A DNA stretch of 45,007 bases from Candidatus Eisenbacteria bacterium (lineage in GTDB: Bacteria > Eisenbacteria > RBG-16-71-46 > JACRLI01), in NCBI GenBank assembly GCA_016235265.1, contig JACRLI010000013.1, forward strand, positions 1 to 45,007, written 5' to 3'. This document shows, piece after piece, positions 17,053-24,938 of this stretch (within the stretch, counting starts at the first letter, position 1; the number at the start of each line of letters is the position of its first letter). Position numbers and translations under genes: made by a program. Below the pieces are notes generated by a model. That model saw only the letters and a program-made list of their open reading frames with translations, searched no databases and was not told the DNA's origin.

Positions 17053-18611
17053 TTCCCCGCCCCCGCGCCCGAAGCCAGCATCGCCGCGGCCAGCGCGGCC
17101 GCACTCCGGTTGTCGGCCTCCACGGTGATGCCTGCGGCTTCCAGGCGGCGGACCTGCGCGCCGAAGTCCTGGGGGTCCCCCGGCGTGCCCGTCACCGACG
17201 CCACCGCCACCAGCTCCCGGCCTCGTGCGGCCACGCGCGCGCGCTCCACGCCTTCGGCCAGCACGCCGGCGGGATCGGGGTGCGCGCCATAGCCCAGCAC
17301 GCAGTCGAAGAGCAGCAGTCCGGTGGCGGGATCCTGCACTTCCAGCGCCAGGCGCTCATTGCGCAGCTCCGGCTCGATCATGGGGTGCGGGCGGCCGACG
17401 GTGAAGACGTCGTCGCCCAGGTCCAGCAATGCGTGGCCGGGCGCGAGTGCCGTGCCGTCCACGCGCAGGCCGCCCTTCTTGTGCAGGTTGGAGCGCACTT
17501 CGAGACCCGCGCGCGTGAGGATGACCAGCGCCTCCTGTCCGGTGGTGCCGCCGCAGAAGAGGGCGCGCAGCGCTGCGCCGGGCGCCAGCCGCGAGGCGAG
17601 CATGGCGATGCGCGCCGGGTCGGGGGCGGGAGGGGCGGCCCCCAGCCCCGGAGCGCCCGCCAGCCGGCACGCGGTGCGCGCCGCGCCGGAAAGGGAATCG
17701 GCGAAGTACAGGCCGCGGGCGGGATCGTCCGCGCGCGGCGAGTCTCCCACGAAGTGGACCACGCACGGCCTGGGGCTCGCCGTGAGCGCCGCGATCACCT
17801 GCTCCGCCACCGCGGCCGCGGGCGGCTTCGAGACCACCACCAGCACCGCGGTGGCGGGATCCGCCGAGAGCGCCGCGATGCCCAACAGCGTCATGGTGCC
17901 TCCCACCGCCTCGGAAAGGTCCCGCCCGCCGGTGCCGATCGCCTGCGACACGCCGCCGCCCAGGCGGTGAATGCAGCACGAGATTTCCTGGATGCCGGTT
18001 CCGGCGGCCCCCACGATGCCCACGGGCCCGCGGCGCACCGCGTTGGCGAACGCCAGCGGCATGCCGTTGAGGATCGCGGTGCCGCAGTCGGGCCCCATGA
18101 CCAGCAGGCCCCGCGCGGCGCCCTCGCGCTTGAGCGCGATTTCATCCTCCAGCGGCACATTGTCGGAGAAGAGCATCACGTGACGGCCCAGCGCCAGCGC
18201 GCGCCGCGCCTCGCGGGCGGCGTGCGCGCCGGGCACGGAGATGAGCACCAGGTTGGATTCAGGGTGGGTCTTCAATGCGGCGGCGAGGGACGTGGGCCGG
18301 ACTTCGGCGCCGGCGCCGCCGGCGCCGCCCGCGGGGGCCTGCTCGGCCTTCAGAAGCGCGTCCAGCCCGGCCTCCACCGCCGACAGGGTGTCCGCGCCGC
18401 CCTTCACCGCGATCAGCAGGTCGTTGGGGCCCGCGGAGGCCAGCGCCGGGCCCGCGTAGCCCAGCCCCTCGAGCAACTGCCGGTTATGCGGCGTGCCCAT
18501 GGCCACCACGGCGTCCTCGACGCCCGCAAGCCCCTTCAGCGCCTGCGACAGGCGCATGAGCAGCACCGAGTCGTGGTAGCTGTCCTTGCGGACCAGGACG
18601 TATGCGCCCAA
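17049..18611 (-). CDS. fdrA: FdrA (AllF)-like acyl-CoA synthetase-fold protein, carbamoyltransferase component
   Basis: The 520-residue protein is started at TTG 18611, because GGAGG lies seven bases upstream and the family N-terminus (VLVRKDSYHDSVLLMRLS) follows directly; an ATG at 18656 falls inside a repeat array. FdrA has two Rossmann CoA-binding-like domains: NLVLISVPGAHAAREARRAL, LLVMGPDCGTAILNG, VGIVGAAGTGIQEISCCIHRLGGG in the first, and ALFCGGTTGQEALVIL, HPMIEPELRNERL, FDCVLGYGAHPDPA in the second. It should form the core of the YlbE/YlbF-associated carbamoyltransferase that yields carbamoyl phosphate. No carbamate kinase is in the window. Confidence 0.93.
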   Translation of the reverse strand: MGAYVLVRKDSYHDSVLLMRLSQALKGLAGVEDAVVAMGTPHNRQLLEGLGYAGPALASAGPNDLLIAVKGGADTLSAVEAGLDALLKAEQAPAGGAGGAGAEVRPTSLAAALKTHPESNLVLISVPGAHAAREARRALALGRHVMLFSDNVPLEDEIALKREGAARGLLVMGPDCGTAILNGMPLAFANAVRRGPVGIVGAAGTGIQEISCCIHRLGGGVSQAIGTGGRDLSEAVGGTMTLLGIAALSADPATAVLVVVSKPPAAAVAEQVIAALTASPRPCVVHFVGDSPRADDPARGLYFADSLSGAARTACRLAGAPGLGAAPPAPDPARIAMLASRLAPGAALRALFCGGTTGQEALVILTRAGLEVRSNLHKKGGLRVDGTALAPGHALLDLGDDVFTVGRPHPMIEPELRNERLALEVQDPATGLLLFDCVLGYGAHPDPAGVLAEGVERARVAARGRELVAVASVTGTPGDPQDFGAQVRRLEAAGITVEADNRSAAALAAAMLASGAGAGK

Positions 18612-18646
18612 TTCCCCGCCTCCCGTACCGGCGGTCGCCCGCCGTC

Positions 18647-18728
18647 GGTCAGGCATTCATGCCCGACCGGACCGCAGGTCAGGCAATCATGCCTGACCGG
18701 GCTGCAGGCCAGGCATGAATGCCTGCCC
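18647..18728. repeat. Three tandem 30-bp units, each a palindrome
   Basis: Palindromes begin at 18647, 18677 and 18707, an exact 30-bp period. The middle one is perfect (GGTCAGGCA, four-base loop ATCA, TGCCTGACC). The outer two have one mismatched pair each. The 8-base spacers are also similar (GGACCGCA, GGGCTGCA). The array exactly fills the gap between the molybdopterin-subunit stop (18735) and the fdrA start (18611). It could be a set of operator sites or a row of RNA hairpins that separates expression of the two halves of the operon. Confidence 0.8.
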
Positions 18729-18734
18729 TGCGCG

Positions 18735-21608
18735 TCACAAGCCGGCCACTCCGGCTTCCTTCTTCTGTTTCGCGAGCTTCGGCTCCTGCGCCCGCTTCAG
18801 GCCCAGGTACACGCACTCGGGATCCAGCGGCAGCTCGAAGAACTCCACGCCGGTGGCGTTGGCCACGGCGTTGCCGATGGCGCTGGGCACCGAGATCATG
18901 GGGTGCTCGGCGATGCCGCGGGCGCCGTAGGGACCCTGCGGGTGGGGCGTCTCCACGAAGAACTGCTGCATCTCCGCGGGGATGTCCCTGGCGGTCGGGA
19001 TCTTGTAGTCGGTGAACGAGTTGTTCACCAGCCGGCCGTCCTGGAACACGAACTTCTCGTTCACCGCCGAGCCCAGGCCCTGCACCACCCCGCCTACCAC
19101 CTGCGTCTTGCACTGCTGGAGATTGAGCACCTTGCCGGCGTCGAAGGCGGACACGAACTTGTGCACCACGATGTGACCGGTGTCGGTGTCCACTTCCAGG
19201 TCCACGGCGTGCGCGCCGTAGGTCCAGTTGAGCGCCGGCAGGCCCTGGCCGGTCTCGGGGTCCAGGTTGGTGAGGCCGGTGGCGATATAGCGGCCCTTGC
19301 CGATCACCGGTCCGCCGATGCTGCTGCCGTCGGGATAGGTGTAGCCCAGCACGATGCGGCTGTAGTCGAGCGCCTTGTCGGGCCGGCCCCTGGCCCACAC
19401 CTTCCCCCCCCCGCATTCCGTCTGGTCCACGGGCACGCGGAACACCTGCGCGGCCACTTCGCGGATCTGGTCCACGCACTCCCGGGCCGCCTGGATGATC
19501 GCGTTGCCGCCCATCACCGTGAAGCGGCTGGCCACCGTCTGCCAGTCGTAGGGGGTGTAGTCGGTGTCGGTCTCCCAGGGGATCTTGACCTTGTCCAGCG
19601 GCAGCTTCAGCTCGTCGGCGGCGATCTGGGCCAGGGTGGTGTAGGTGCCCTGCCCGTAGTCCACACCGGAGACCAGCACGTTGGCCGAGCCGTCGCCATT
19701 GAACAGGATGGTGGCCGAGCACGAGGTGAACGTGGGCATGGCGGGCGCCTTGTGCAGCATGGCCACGCCCTTGGCCCGCACCTTCCCGCTGCCCGGCTTC
19801 ACCGGAGCCGCGGCGCGCTGCTTCGGGTCCCAGCCGATGGCCTCGGTCACCAGCCGCAGGCACTCGTCGGGGCGGCCGTGCCCCTCGGTCACCAGCTCGC
19901 CGGTGATGGTGGTCTCGCCCACGCGCAGGAGGTTCCTGCGCCGGAACTCCACCGGGTCCAGCCCCAGCGCCCGCGCCACCATGTCCATGTTGCGCTCGAT
20001 CCCCCACAGCACTTCCAGGTGGCCGAAGCCGCGGTAGGCCGTGCCGAAGATCTTGTTGGTGTAGACCACCAGCGAGTCCAGCTTGCAGTTGGGCACCACG
20101 TAGGGGCCGGCGCCCGAGTAGGCCGCCGCGCGGCCGATGTTCACGCCGTAGTCGGCGTAGGCGCCCGCGTCCCACAGGTAGGTGATGTCCATGGCGGTGA
20201 TGCGACCGTCCTTCGTGACGCCGGTCTTGACGGTGCTGTGCAGCCCCTGCCGCGAGGGCAGCGTGTTGAACTCTTCCTCGCGCGTGGCCACGATCTTCAC
20301 CGGGCGTCCGCCGGCCGCCTTCGACAGGCAGTACACCAGCGGCTCGAGGTGGATGCCCGCCTTGCCGCCGAACCCGCCGCCCACGTAGGGCACCTTCACG
20401 CGCACCTTATTGAGCGGCATGCCGAAGGTGTGGCAGAACAGGTAGCGCACCGCGAACGGCGACTGCGCCGAGGTGATGATCTCCACCTCGCCGTCGGCGC
20501 GCGCGGTGGCGATGGCGGTGTGCGTCTCCATGGGCACGTGCTGCACCGGCGGGTTCTGGAAGCGGAACTCGAACACGCGGTCGGCGACCGCGAAACCCTG
20601 CTCCACGTCGCCCTTGCGGATCTTCTGGTGGTGGGCGATGTTGCGGCCCGGCTGTGGGAAGAACACGCCCTTCATCCACGAGTACTTGTCGAGCTCGGGA
20701 TGCACCTGCGGCGCCCCCTCGCGCAGGGAGGCCTGCACGTCCAGCAGCGGCTCCAGCGGCTCGTACTCCACCTCGATGGCGGCGCACGCGGCGCGCGCCT
20801 GCTCCAACGTCTCGGCGGCCACCGCGGCCACGGCCTCGCCGTGGTGGCGGACCCGGCCGCGGGCCAGGATGTCCTTGTCCTCCATGTACAGGCCGACCTT
20901 GTACGGCAGGTCCTCCCCGGTGAGCACCGCCTTCACCCCCGGCATGGCGCGGGCCTTCGACGTGTCCATCCGGCGGATGCGCGCGGAGGCCTGCGTGGAG
21001 GTGAGGATGCGCGCGTGCAGCATCCCCTGCACCGTGAGGTCATGCACGAAGGTCGCGGAGCCGGTGACCTTGGCCACCGCGTCCACGCGCGCGGCGCCCG
21101 TGCCCACGTAGGGAGCCGCCGGCGCCGGCGCGGCTTTGTAGCCGCCCTTCGCCACCGCCTCCACCGCCTCGGCGATGGGCTCGTAGCCGGTGCACCGGCA
21201 CAGGTTGCCGGACAGCGCTTCCAGGATTTCGTCCCGGGTCGGGTGCGGGTTCGCCTCCAGCAGCGCACGGGCGGAATTCAGCATCCCGGGGGTGCAGAAG
21301 CCGCACTGGATGGCGCCGAAGTCCACGAATGCCTGCTGCAGGTCGGTGAGCAGCCCCGCCCCGCGGTTGGCGCCCTCCGCGGTCTCGATCACCGCGCCGT
21401 CGGCTTCCGCGGCCAGCACCATGCAGGAGTTCACCGGGTGGCCGTCCATGAGCACCGTGCACGCGCCGCATTCGCCGATGCCGCAGCCCAGCTTGACGCT
21501 GTGCCGGTGCAGATCGCCCTTGAGCAGCTCCAGCAGCGTGCGCTCCGCGGGCACTTCCAGCGTGGAGGCCTCGCCGTTCACGGTCAGGGTGATGGTGCGC
21601 GTGCTCAT
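18735..21608 (-). CDS. Xanthine dehydrogenase-family fused [2Fe-2S]/molybdopterin subunit
   Basis: The 957-residue protein starts at ATG 21608, overlapping the FAD-subunit stop as ATGA. Residues 1-160 bind two [2Fe-2S] clusters: CGIGECGACTV...C and CGFCTPGM...CRCTGY. After a linker, the hammerhead domain starts near VDAVAKVTGSATFVHDL. The molybdopterin domain shows VPYVGGGFGGK, AYRGFGHLE and the catalytic-Glu motif GARGIAEHP. This is a hydroxylase of N-heterocycles, purines, nicotinate or aldehydes. Fusion of the small and large subunits in one chain is known in the family. The substrate cannot be read from the sequence. Confidence 0.94.
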   Translation of the reverse strand: MSTRTITLTVNGEASTLEVPAERTLLELLKGDLHRHSVKLGCGIGECGACTVLMDGHPVNSCMVLAAEADGAVIETAEGANRGAGLLTDLQQAFVDFGAIQCGFCTPGMLNSARALLEANPHPTRDEILEALSGNLCRCTGYEPIAEAVEAVAKGGYKAAPAPAAPYVGTGAARVDAVAKVTGSATFVHDLTVQGMLHARILTSTQASARIRRMDTSKARAMPGVKAVLTGEDLPYKVGLYMEDKDILARGRVRHHGEAVAAVAAETLEQARAACAAIEVEYEPLEPLLDVQASLREGAPQVHPELDKYSWMKGVFFPQPGRNIAHHQKIRKGDVEQGFAVADRVFEFRFQNPPVQHVPMETHTAIATARADGEVEIITSAQSPFAVRYLFCHTFGMPLNKVRVKVPYVGGGFGGKAGIHLEPLVYCLSKAAGGRPVKIVATREEEFNTLPSRQGLHSTVKTGVTKDGRITAMDITYLWDAGAYADYGVNIGRAAAYSGAGPYVVPNCKLDSLVVYTNKIFGTAYRGFGHLEVLWGIERNMDMVARALGLDPVEFRRRNLLRVGETTITGELVTEGHGRPDECLRLVTEAIGWDPKQRAAAPVKPGSGKVRAKGVAMLHKAPAMPTFTSCSATILFNGDGSANVLVSGVDYGQGTYTTLAQIAADELKLPLDKVKIPWETDTDYTPYDWQTVASRFTVMGGNAIIQAARECVDQIREVAAQVFRVPVDQTECGGGKVWARGRPDKALDYSRIVLGYTYPDGSSIGGPVIGKGRYIATGLTNLDPETGQGLPALNWTYGAHAVDLEVDTDTGHIVVHKFVSAFDAGKVLNLQQCKTQVVGGVVQGLGSAVNEKFVFQDGRLVNNSFTDYKIPTARDIPAEMQQFFVETPHPQGPYGARGIAEHPMISVPSAIGNAVANATGVEFFELPLDPECVYLGLKRAQEPKLAKQKKEAGVAGL

Positions 21609-22465
21609 GACGCCCTCCCCCCGGCCAGCAGCCGCCGCGCCAGGCGGCGGCACAGCACCGCGGCCATGTCCCGCCGGTACTCGGCGGAGGCGCGCACGTC
21701 GTCAATGGGGCAGATGAACTCCAGGGCCAGCGCGGCCAGCCGCGCGCCCACCTCCGCGGGATCGGAGGTGGAGGGGTCCACGCCGGTGAGCGGCGGCGTG
21801 GCCATCGGCGTGATGCCGCAACTTCCGATCGCCACCCGGATGGAGCGGGCCGTCGCGTCGAACACCGCCGCTGCGTTGACCAGCGCCAGGTCGTGCCCGT
21901 ACACGCGCTTGATCTTGTCGAAGGCGCTGCGCGTTCCCGGCGCGGGCCGGGGCACCACGATGGCGGTGACCAGCTCGTCGGGCCCGAGCGAGGTCCGCTT
22001 CACGCCCACGAACAGGTCCGACGAGCCCACCTCGCGGGCGCCCTTCGTGCCGGCGACACGCAGGCGCGCGCCCAGCACCAGCAGCGGCGGCGCGGTGTCC
22101 ATGCACGGCGAGGCGTTCACCAGGTTGCCACCCACGGTGGCGCGCCAGCGCACCTGGATGGAGCCGATGGCCTCCGCGCCCTCGGCCAGCGCCGGGAACG
22201 TGGCGCGGATGCGCCCGTCCTCGGCCACGCGCTGCACCGGCACGCACGCGCCCAGCACCAGGTCGCCCCCGGGCGTCCACTCCACGTCGGTCAGCCCGGG
22301 GACGCGCTTGACGTCCACCAGCAACTCGGGGGTGGCCTTGCCGGCCCGCAGTGCGACCATCAGGTCGGTGCCCCCGGCCAGCACCCGGGCCCTGCCGGGC
22401 GAGGCCGCCAGCAGCGCGGTCGCCTGCTCCAGCGTGTCGGGGCGCTCGTAACGGAAGCTGCTCAT
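21605..22465 (-). CDS. Xanthine dehydrogenase-family FAD-binding subunit
   Basis: The 286-residue protein starts at ATG 22465 behind GGAGAGAG. The FAD-binding motifs of the family are clear: ARVLAGGTDLMVALR near the N-terminus and WRATVGGNLVNASPCMDTAPPLL in the middle, then a CO-dehydrogenase flavoprotein C-terminal domain (FDKIKRVYGHDLALVNAAA). It passes electrons from the [2Fe-2S]/Mo subunit to an acceptor. The gene order (FAD subunit, then fused FeS-Mo subunit) with ATGA coupling indicates one holoenzyme. Confidence 0.94.
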   Translation of the reverse strand: MSSFRYERPDTLEQATALLAASPGRARVLAGGTDLMVALRAGKATPELLVDVKRVPGLTDVEWTPGGDLVLGACVPVQRVAEDGRIRATFPALAEGAEAIGSIQVRWRATVGGNLVNASPCMDTAPPLLVLGARLRVAGTKGAREVGSSDLFVGVKRTSLGPDELVTAIVVPRPAPGTRSAFDKIKRVYGHDLALVNAAAVFDATARSIRVAIGSCGITPMATPPLTGVDPSTSDPAEVGARLAALALEFICPIDDVRASAEYRRDMAAVLCRRLARRLLAGGRAS

Positions 22466-22497
22466 CGTCTCTCTCCTCGCGCGAGGCGTGGCCGGGA

Positions 22498-22836
22498 TCA
22501 GGCCTCGGTGAACACCAGGCCGGTCACGTCCCGTCCGCCGATGTCGCGGACCTTGCCCAGGCCGGCGCGGACCCGGGCACCCAGCTCCGGCTCGGCGATG
22601 TGGAGCCTCCCGAGCGCGCGCACGCCCATGTCCAGCTCCACGATGCCCAGCGTGATATACAGGTCTTCGTAGTCCAGCGGCAGCGCGTAGACGCGGGTGA
22701 AGGTCAACAGCGTGCCCTCCCCCTCGATCGGCACGCCGTCAAAGCCCGTGCCCCGGCACGCGGGGCAGGTGAAGTGCGTCGGGTAGGACAGCTTGCCGCA
22801 GTTGCGGCACTTCGCAGCGAGCACGCCCGCGGCCAT
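22498..22836 (-). CDS. DUF35 / OB-fold Zn-ribbon acyl-CoA-associated protein
   Basis: The 112-residue protein has a rubredoxin-like zinc ribbon, CRNCGKLSYPTHFTCPAC (two CxxC pairs), followed by an OB-fold with GEGTLLTFTRVY. This is the DUF35 family, whose members bind thiolase-like proteins and acyl-CoA. It begins one base after the thiolase-like gene stops. Known pairings are archaeal thiolase/HMG-CoA synthase complexes and bacterial Ltp2 steroid side-chain aldolases. Confidence 0.9.
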   Translation of the reverse strand: MAAGVLAAKCRNCGKLSYPTHFTCPACRGTGFDGVPIEGEGTLLTFTRVYALPLDYEDLYITLGIVELDMGVRALGRLHIAEPELGARVRAGLGKVRDIGGRDVTGLVFTEA

Positions 22837-22837
22837 G

Positions 22838-24022
22838 TCACAGCCCTCCCTTCAGCACGGTGGCCAGCACGTTGTTGCCGAACCCGCCGAAGTTCACGGC
22901 GAGGCCGGTCTTCGGCTGGTTGGGGACCTGGTAGTCGCCGGCTTCGCCGCGCAACTGGTTCACCAGCTCCACGATCTGCGACACGCCGGTGGCCCCCACC
23001 GGGTGGCCGCGCGCCTTCAGGCCTCCCGACGGGTTGATGGGCATCTGCCCGCCGATCTTCGTTTCGCCGCGCTCCAGCGCCCTGAAGCCCTGGCCCCGGG
23101 GGAACAGGCCCGCCTCTTCGCTCTCGGCGATCTCGAGGATGGTGAAGGCGTCGTGCAGCTCCGCCACGTCAATGTCCTTGGCCGTCACTCCGGCCATCGC
23201 GTAAGCCCTGGAGGCGGCGGTGCGCACCGCGGTGAGCTCGGTGGGATCGGGCCGCTCGTGGACCGCGTGGGTGTCGGTGGCCTGGCCGAGCCCGGCCACC
23301 CGGACCGGCTTGCCGCGGAAGTCCTTGGCCATGGCCGCCGGGACCAGCAGCAGCGCCGCGGCCCCGTCGCTCACCGGGCAGCAGTCGAAGAAGCGCAGCG
23401 GGTCGGCAATCCAGGGGTTGTTGTTCAGCGCGTCCGGGCCCGTGAGGATGCCCTCCATGCTGACCGCGGTGCGCAGGTGCGCCTTCTTGTTCAACAACCC
23501 GTTGGCGTGGTTCTTGATGGCCACCATCGCCAGGTGCCGCGGCTCGAGGCCGTGCTTGTGCATGTACAGGCGTGTGAACATGCCCGCCAGCGCGGGCAGC
23601 GTCACGCCGTAGGGGTACTCGGCGTAGCGGTGCGAGAGGTACGAGACGAACTCGGTGGACTCGAAATTGTTGACCTCCTGCATCCGCTCGCCGCCGCACA
23701 CCAGCACCACGTCGCACAGCCCGGAGGCCACCGACTGGAACCCGATCTTGAGCGCGGAGGCTCCGGACGCGGGCCCGTTCTCCACGGTCTCGGCGGCGGC
23801 CGGGTACAGGTTCAGCCGGTCCACCAGCGCGCTGGCGACGCCCGCCTGCTTGTTGTTGCGCACCGCGCCCATGTTGGCCACCACCACCGCGTCCACCTTG
23901 CGCTCGCCCAGGCCGGCGTCCTGCATGGCGTCGTGCGAGGCCTCGCACATCATCTTGAGCAGGCTCCACTGGGCCCTGCCGAACTGGGTGGCCCCGGCGC
24001 CGACGATCGCGACGTCCCTCAT
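22838..24022 (-). CDS. SCP-x/Ltp2-like thiolase-fold protein lacking the nucleophilic Cys
   Basis: The 394-residue protein starts at ATG 24022, overlapping the previous stop as ATGA. The thiolase fold is clear: MRDVAIVGAGATQFGR, VAELHDAFTILEIAE, NPSGGLKARGHPVGATG with the catalytic His. At the nucleophile position the usual CASG reads PASG (VENGPASGASAL), and the C-terminal Cys region reads NFGGFGNN. Without these Cys it should not be a normal thiolase. Ltp2-type retro-aldolases lack the Cys and need a DUF35 partner, which is the next gene. A C-C cleavage by retro-aldol reaction is therefore the best guess. Confidence 0.85.
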   Translation of the reverse strand: MRDVAIVGAGATQFGRAQWSLLKMMCEASHDAMQDAGLGERKVDAVVVANMGAVRNNKQAGVASALVDRLNLYPAAAETVENGPASGASALKIGFQSVASGLCDVVLVCGGERMQEVNNFESTEFVSYLSHRYAEYPYGVTLPALAGMFTRLYMHKHGLEPRHLAMVAIKNHANGLLNKKAHLRTAVSMEGILTGPDALNNNPWIADPLRFFDCCPVSDGAAALLLVPAAMAKDFRGKPVRVAGLGQATDTHAVHERPDPTELTAVRTAASRAYAMAGVTAKDIDVAELHDAFTILEIAESEEAGLFPRGQGFRALERGETKIGGQMPINPSGGLKARGHPVGATGVSQIVELVNQLRGEAGDYQVPNQPKTGLAVNFGGFGNNVLATVLKGGL

Positions 24023-24708
24023 ATGCGGGCCTCCAGCGTGTGGTCAATCTGGACCAGCATGGTCTTCAGGTCGGGCTCGCGGAGCGGGTGGGAGGCCGCC
24101 AGCAACTCCGCGGACACCGGCCGCACGCCGGTCACCAGGCGCTCCTTGGCGGCGAAGTAGGTCTTGCGCGTGAGCACCCAGGAGGGCGCCCCGCCCAGCT
24201 CGTGCTGGATCTCGAACTTCTGGTCCAGGGGGTACTCGATCATCCAGCGGCGGTGCCCGATGGGGCTCTCGGCCACGATCCAGACCTCGTCCTGGCCCAG
24301 GTACTCGATGTGGTGCTCCATCTTCGAGGCGAACAGGTGCGCGCCCACGCGCAGCCCGCGCTTGAGGGTCAGGGTGTGGTAGCTGATGCCGTGCTGCTCG
24401 TCGTACATGCGCCCGTTGACGATGCCGGCCAGCACGCCGTCAATCACGCCCACCAGGCAGTACTCGTTGCGCACGCGCTCGCGCCACCAGCCGAGCAGCT
24501 CGGAGAACAGCCGCGCCGAGACCACGTCGTAGAAGTCGCGGTCCAGCCACGTGAGCGGCTGGATGTACTTCAGCATGGCCGGCACCTCGTCCTTGGCGGC
24601 CTGGCGCACCACCATCACCTCGCCGCTGGCCAGGGTGATCGCCTTGGGCGGGTACGGAGCCATGGGCAACACGGGCGGCCTCAGCATGGCCTCGAGCTGA
24701 TCAATCAT
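24019..24708 (-). CDS. GNAT-like protein of unknown substrate, first gene of the catabolic block
   Basis: The 229-residue protein starts at ATG 24708 with AGGAGG five bases upstream. An N-terminal MIDQLEAML... stretch is followed by GEVMVVRQAAKDEVPAMLKYI, which looks like the first strand and helix of a GNAT acetyltransferase. The middle (NEYCLVGVIDGVLAGIVNGRMY, YHTLTLKRGLRVGAHLF) fits the GNAT core but the acetyl-CoA loop is not textbook. It overlaps the thiolase-like gene by four bases. It may modify a protein or substrate of the pathway. Family assignment is tentative. Confidence 0.6.
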   Translation of the reverse strand: MIDQLEAMLRPPVLPMAPYPPKAITLASGEVMVVRQAAKDEVPAMLKYIQPLTWLDRDFYDVVSARLFSELLGWWRERVRNEYCLVGVIDGVLAGIVNGRMYDEQHGISYHTLTLKRGLRVGAHLFASKMEHHIEYLGQDEVWIVAESPIGHRRWMIEYPLDQKFEIQHELGGAPSWVLTRKTYFAAKERLVTGVRPVSAELLAASHPLREPDLKTMLVQIDHTLEARI

Positions 24709-24786
24709 CCCTGCCTCCTTCGCTGACAGATAACCGCCAGCATCCCAATGGTTTGCGTGAGTCCAGCACGCCGGCCGGAAAACCGA

Positions 24787-24818
24787 AAGCCCCACGAGGG
24801 CAGAGCCTCACGGGGCTT
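24787..24818 (-). terminator. Terminator of the FlgD-tail gene
   Basis: On the minus strand a hairpin (AAGCCCC..GAGG / CCTC..GGGGCTT, with a 2x2 internal loop and a six-base apical loop) is followed by TTTCGGTTTTCC. It lies 121 bases past the stop at 24939 and 79 bases before the start of the next minus-strand gene at 24708, so it probably insulates the catabolic block from read-through. Confidence 0.65.
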
Positions 24819-24938
24819 CCGGGAATCCCGGCGTCGCAGCGCACGCGGCCATGAACCACCCAATCCCCCGCGCCTCCCACAGGCCTCGATTCTACAGGCC
24901 CCGGGCCGCCCGTTCAACGGGGATGTGGGCGGGCGGAG

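Noticed and set aside
18647..18728. Possible CRISPR array
   Set aside because: Units repeat every 30 bp with only 8-base, mutually similar gaps, there are just three, and no cas gene is present.
17280..22451. A 1723-codon open frame on the plus strand opposite the catabolic block
   Set aside because: It lies antisense to fdrA, the molybdopterin and FAD subunits. Composition is a His/Arg/Val/Gly-rich shadow with no domain, signal or RBS. Similar long shadows opposite glnN (27531-29732) and ccoNO (36712-38616) were dropped for the same reason.
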